Positions 34,503 through 34,795 of a DNA stretch of 34,795 nt are shown here, piece after piece. A program made the position numbers and the translations under genes. The stretch comes from Bacteroidota bacterium (GTDB lineage: Bacteria > Bacteroidota > Bacteroidia > Bacteroidales > Paludibacteraceae): the NCBI GenBank assembly GCA_021779195.1, contig JAJYBB010000029.1, positions 1 through 34,795 on the forward strand. Direction: 5' to 3'. A model generated the notes under the pieces. That model worked only from the letters and a program-made list of their open reading frames with translations. It searched no databases and had not been told where the DNA came from. Each line of letters starts with the position of its first letter. Position 1 is the stretch's first letter.

Positions 34503-34795
34503 ATGAAATTTGAAGAACTTCCGCTTTGTAATGCTGTATTAGACGGACTGGATGCAATGAATTTTAAAGAAGCTACGCCCGTTCAAGAGCAAACAATCCC
34601 ATTGATTTTACAAAAACAGGATGTAATTGCATGTGCTCAGACCGGTACAGGAAAAACAGCTGCATTTATTTTACCACTTCTACACAATCTCCAGGCAGAA
34701 CATCATTCCGAGGATAAGGTAAATGCTATTATTATGGCTCCTACGCGTGAATTGGCGCAACAAATAGACCAGCAGATGGAAGGATTTTCTTATTT
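34503..34795 (+). CDS. DEAD-box RNA helicase, N-terminal part (cut by window edge)
   Basis: From the ATG at 34503 an open frame of 97 codons runs off the end of the window. It shows the first DEAD-box motifs in order: a Q-motif with F and TPVQEQTIPLIL, motif I AQTGTGKT, then motif Ia PTRELAQQI. This is an RhlE/CsdA-like ATP-dependent RNA helicase involved in ribosome assembly or RNA decay; the DEAD, SAT and C-terminal motifs lie outside the window, so the subfamily is not decided. Confidence 0.93.
   Translation, partial: MKFEELPLCNAVLDGLDAMNFKEATPVQEQTIPLILQKQDVIACAQTGTGKTAAFILPLLHNLQAEHHSEDKVNAIIMAPTRELAQQIDQQMEGFSY

Noticed and set aside
1-34795. tRNA, rRNA, insertion sequence, integrase, phage or defence genes
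   Set aside because: I looked for the usual motifs and protein families and saw none; no defence-type gene cluster can be supported here.

Overview
The window looks like chromosomal DNA from a member of the Bacteroidota, probably the Bacteroidales; I cannot name a genus. Pointers are: many promoters with the TAnnTTTG -7 box of this phylum, start codons preceded by A/T-rich sequence without Shine-Dalgarno motifs, a PadR/PspC-type pair, a BlaI/M56 pair whose peptidase carries a TonB C-terminal domain, a small HYC..CC..PP protein next to a Cus-type efflux system, a eukaryote-like (GT3) glycogen synthase and a eukaryote-like NADP isocitrate dehydrogenase. Both ends of the window cut a gene.

Layout. 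(1) 1-6614, minus strand: a likely single operon running ATPase, permease, permease, membrane fusion protein, TolC, PadR, PspC-like protein (cut). It is a MacB-type ABC exporter with a full envelope-spanning set, and its probable repressor is encoded near its distal end. A 10-bp inverted repeat straddles the -33 box of its promoter. (2) 6615-8995: divergent control region, then blaI and an M56 peptidase with overlapping ATGA, and paired operator-like repeats at the blaI promoter. (3) 9038-14214, minus strand: aconitase, citrate synthase and isocitrate dehydrogenase, the citrate-to-2-oxoglutarate arm of the TCA cycle, with a terminator-like hairpin between the last two genes. (4) 14411-14762, minus strand: remnant of a histidine kinase gene broken by two TGA codons. 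(5) 14975-22688, plus strand: a copper/silver-type efflux island: HYC/CC/PP protein, periplasmic HMA protein, CusA, CusC-like TolC and CusB. The RND part is visibly richer in G+C than its neighbours. (6) 22795-26785: UvrD/PcrA helicase (minus), then a PlsC-like acyltransferase and an omega-amidase-type nitrilase (plus). (7) 27191-31578, plus strand: glycogen synthase and alpha-glucan phosphorylase. (8) 31633-34132, minus strand: FAD-dependent dehydrogenase and an RluA-family pseudouridine synthase. (9) 34503 to the end, plus strand: start of a DEAD-box RNA helicase.

Most of the window is housekeeping and familiar accessory functions. I found no convincing wholly new system. The parts most worth a second look are non-coding: a perfect 28-bp inverted repeat made from the 3' end of the pseudouridine synthase gene, the operator architecture at 6719-7003, and the long AT-rich stem before cusA. 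Among proteins, the M56 peptidase with TonB and plug-like tails and the Ser/Gly/Met-rich insert in the CusC-like protein stand out.
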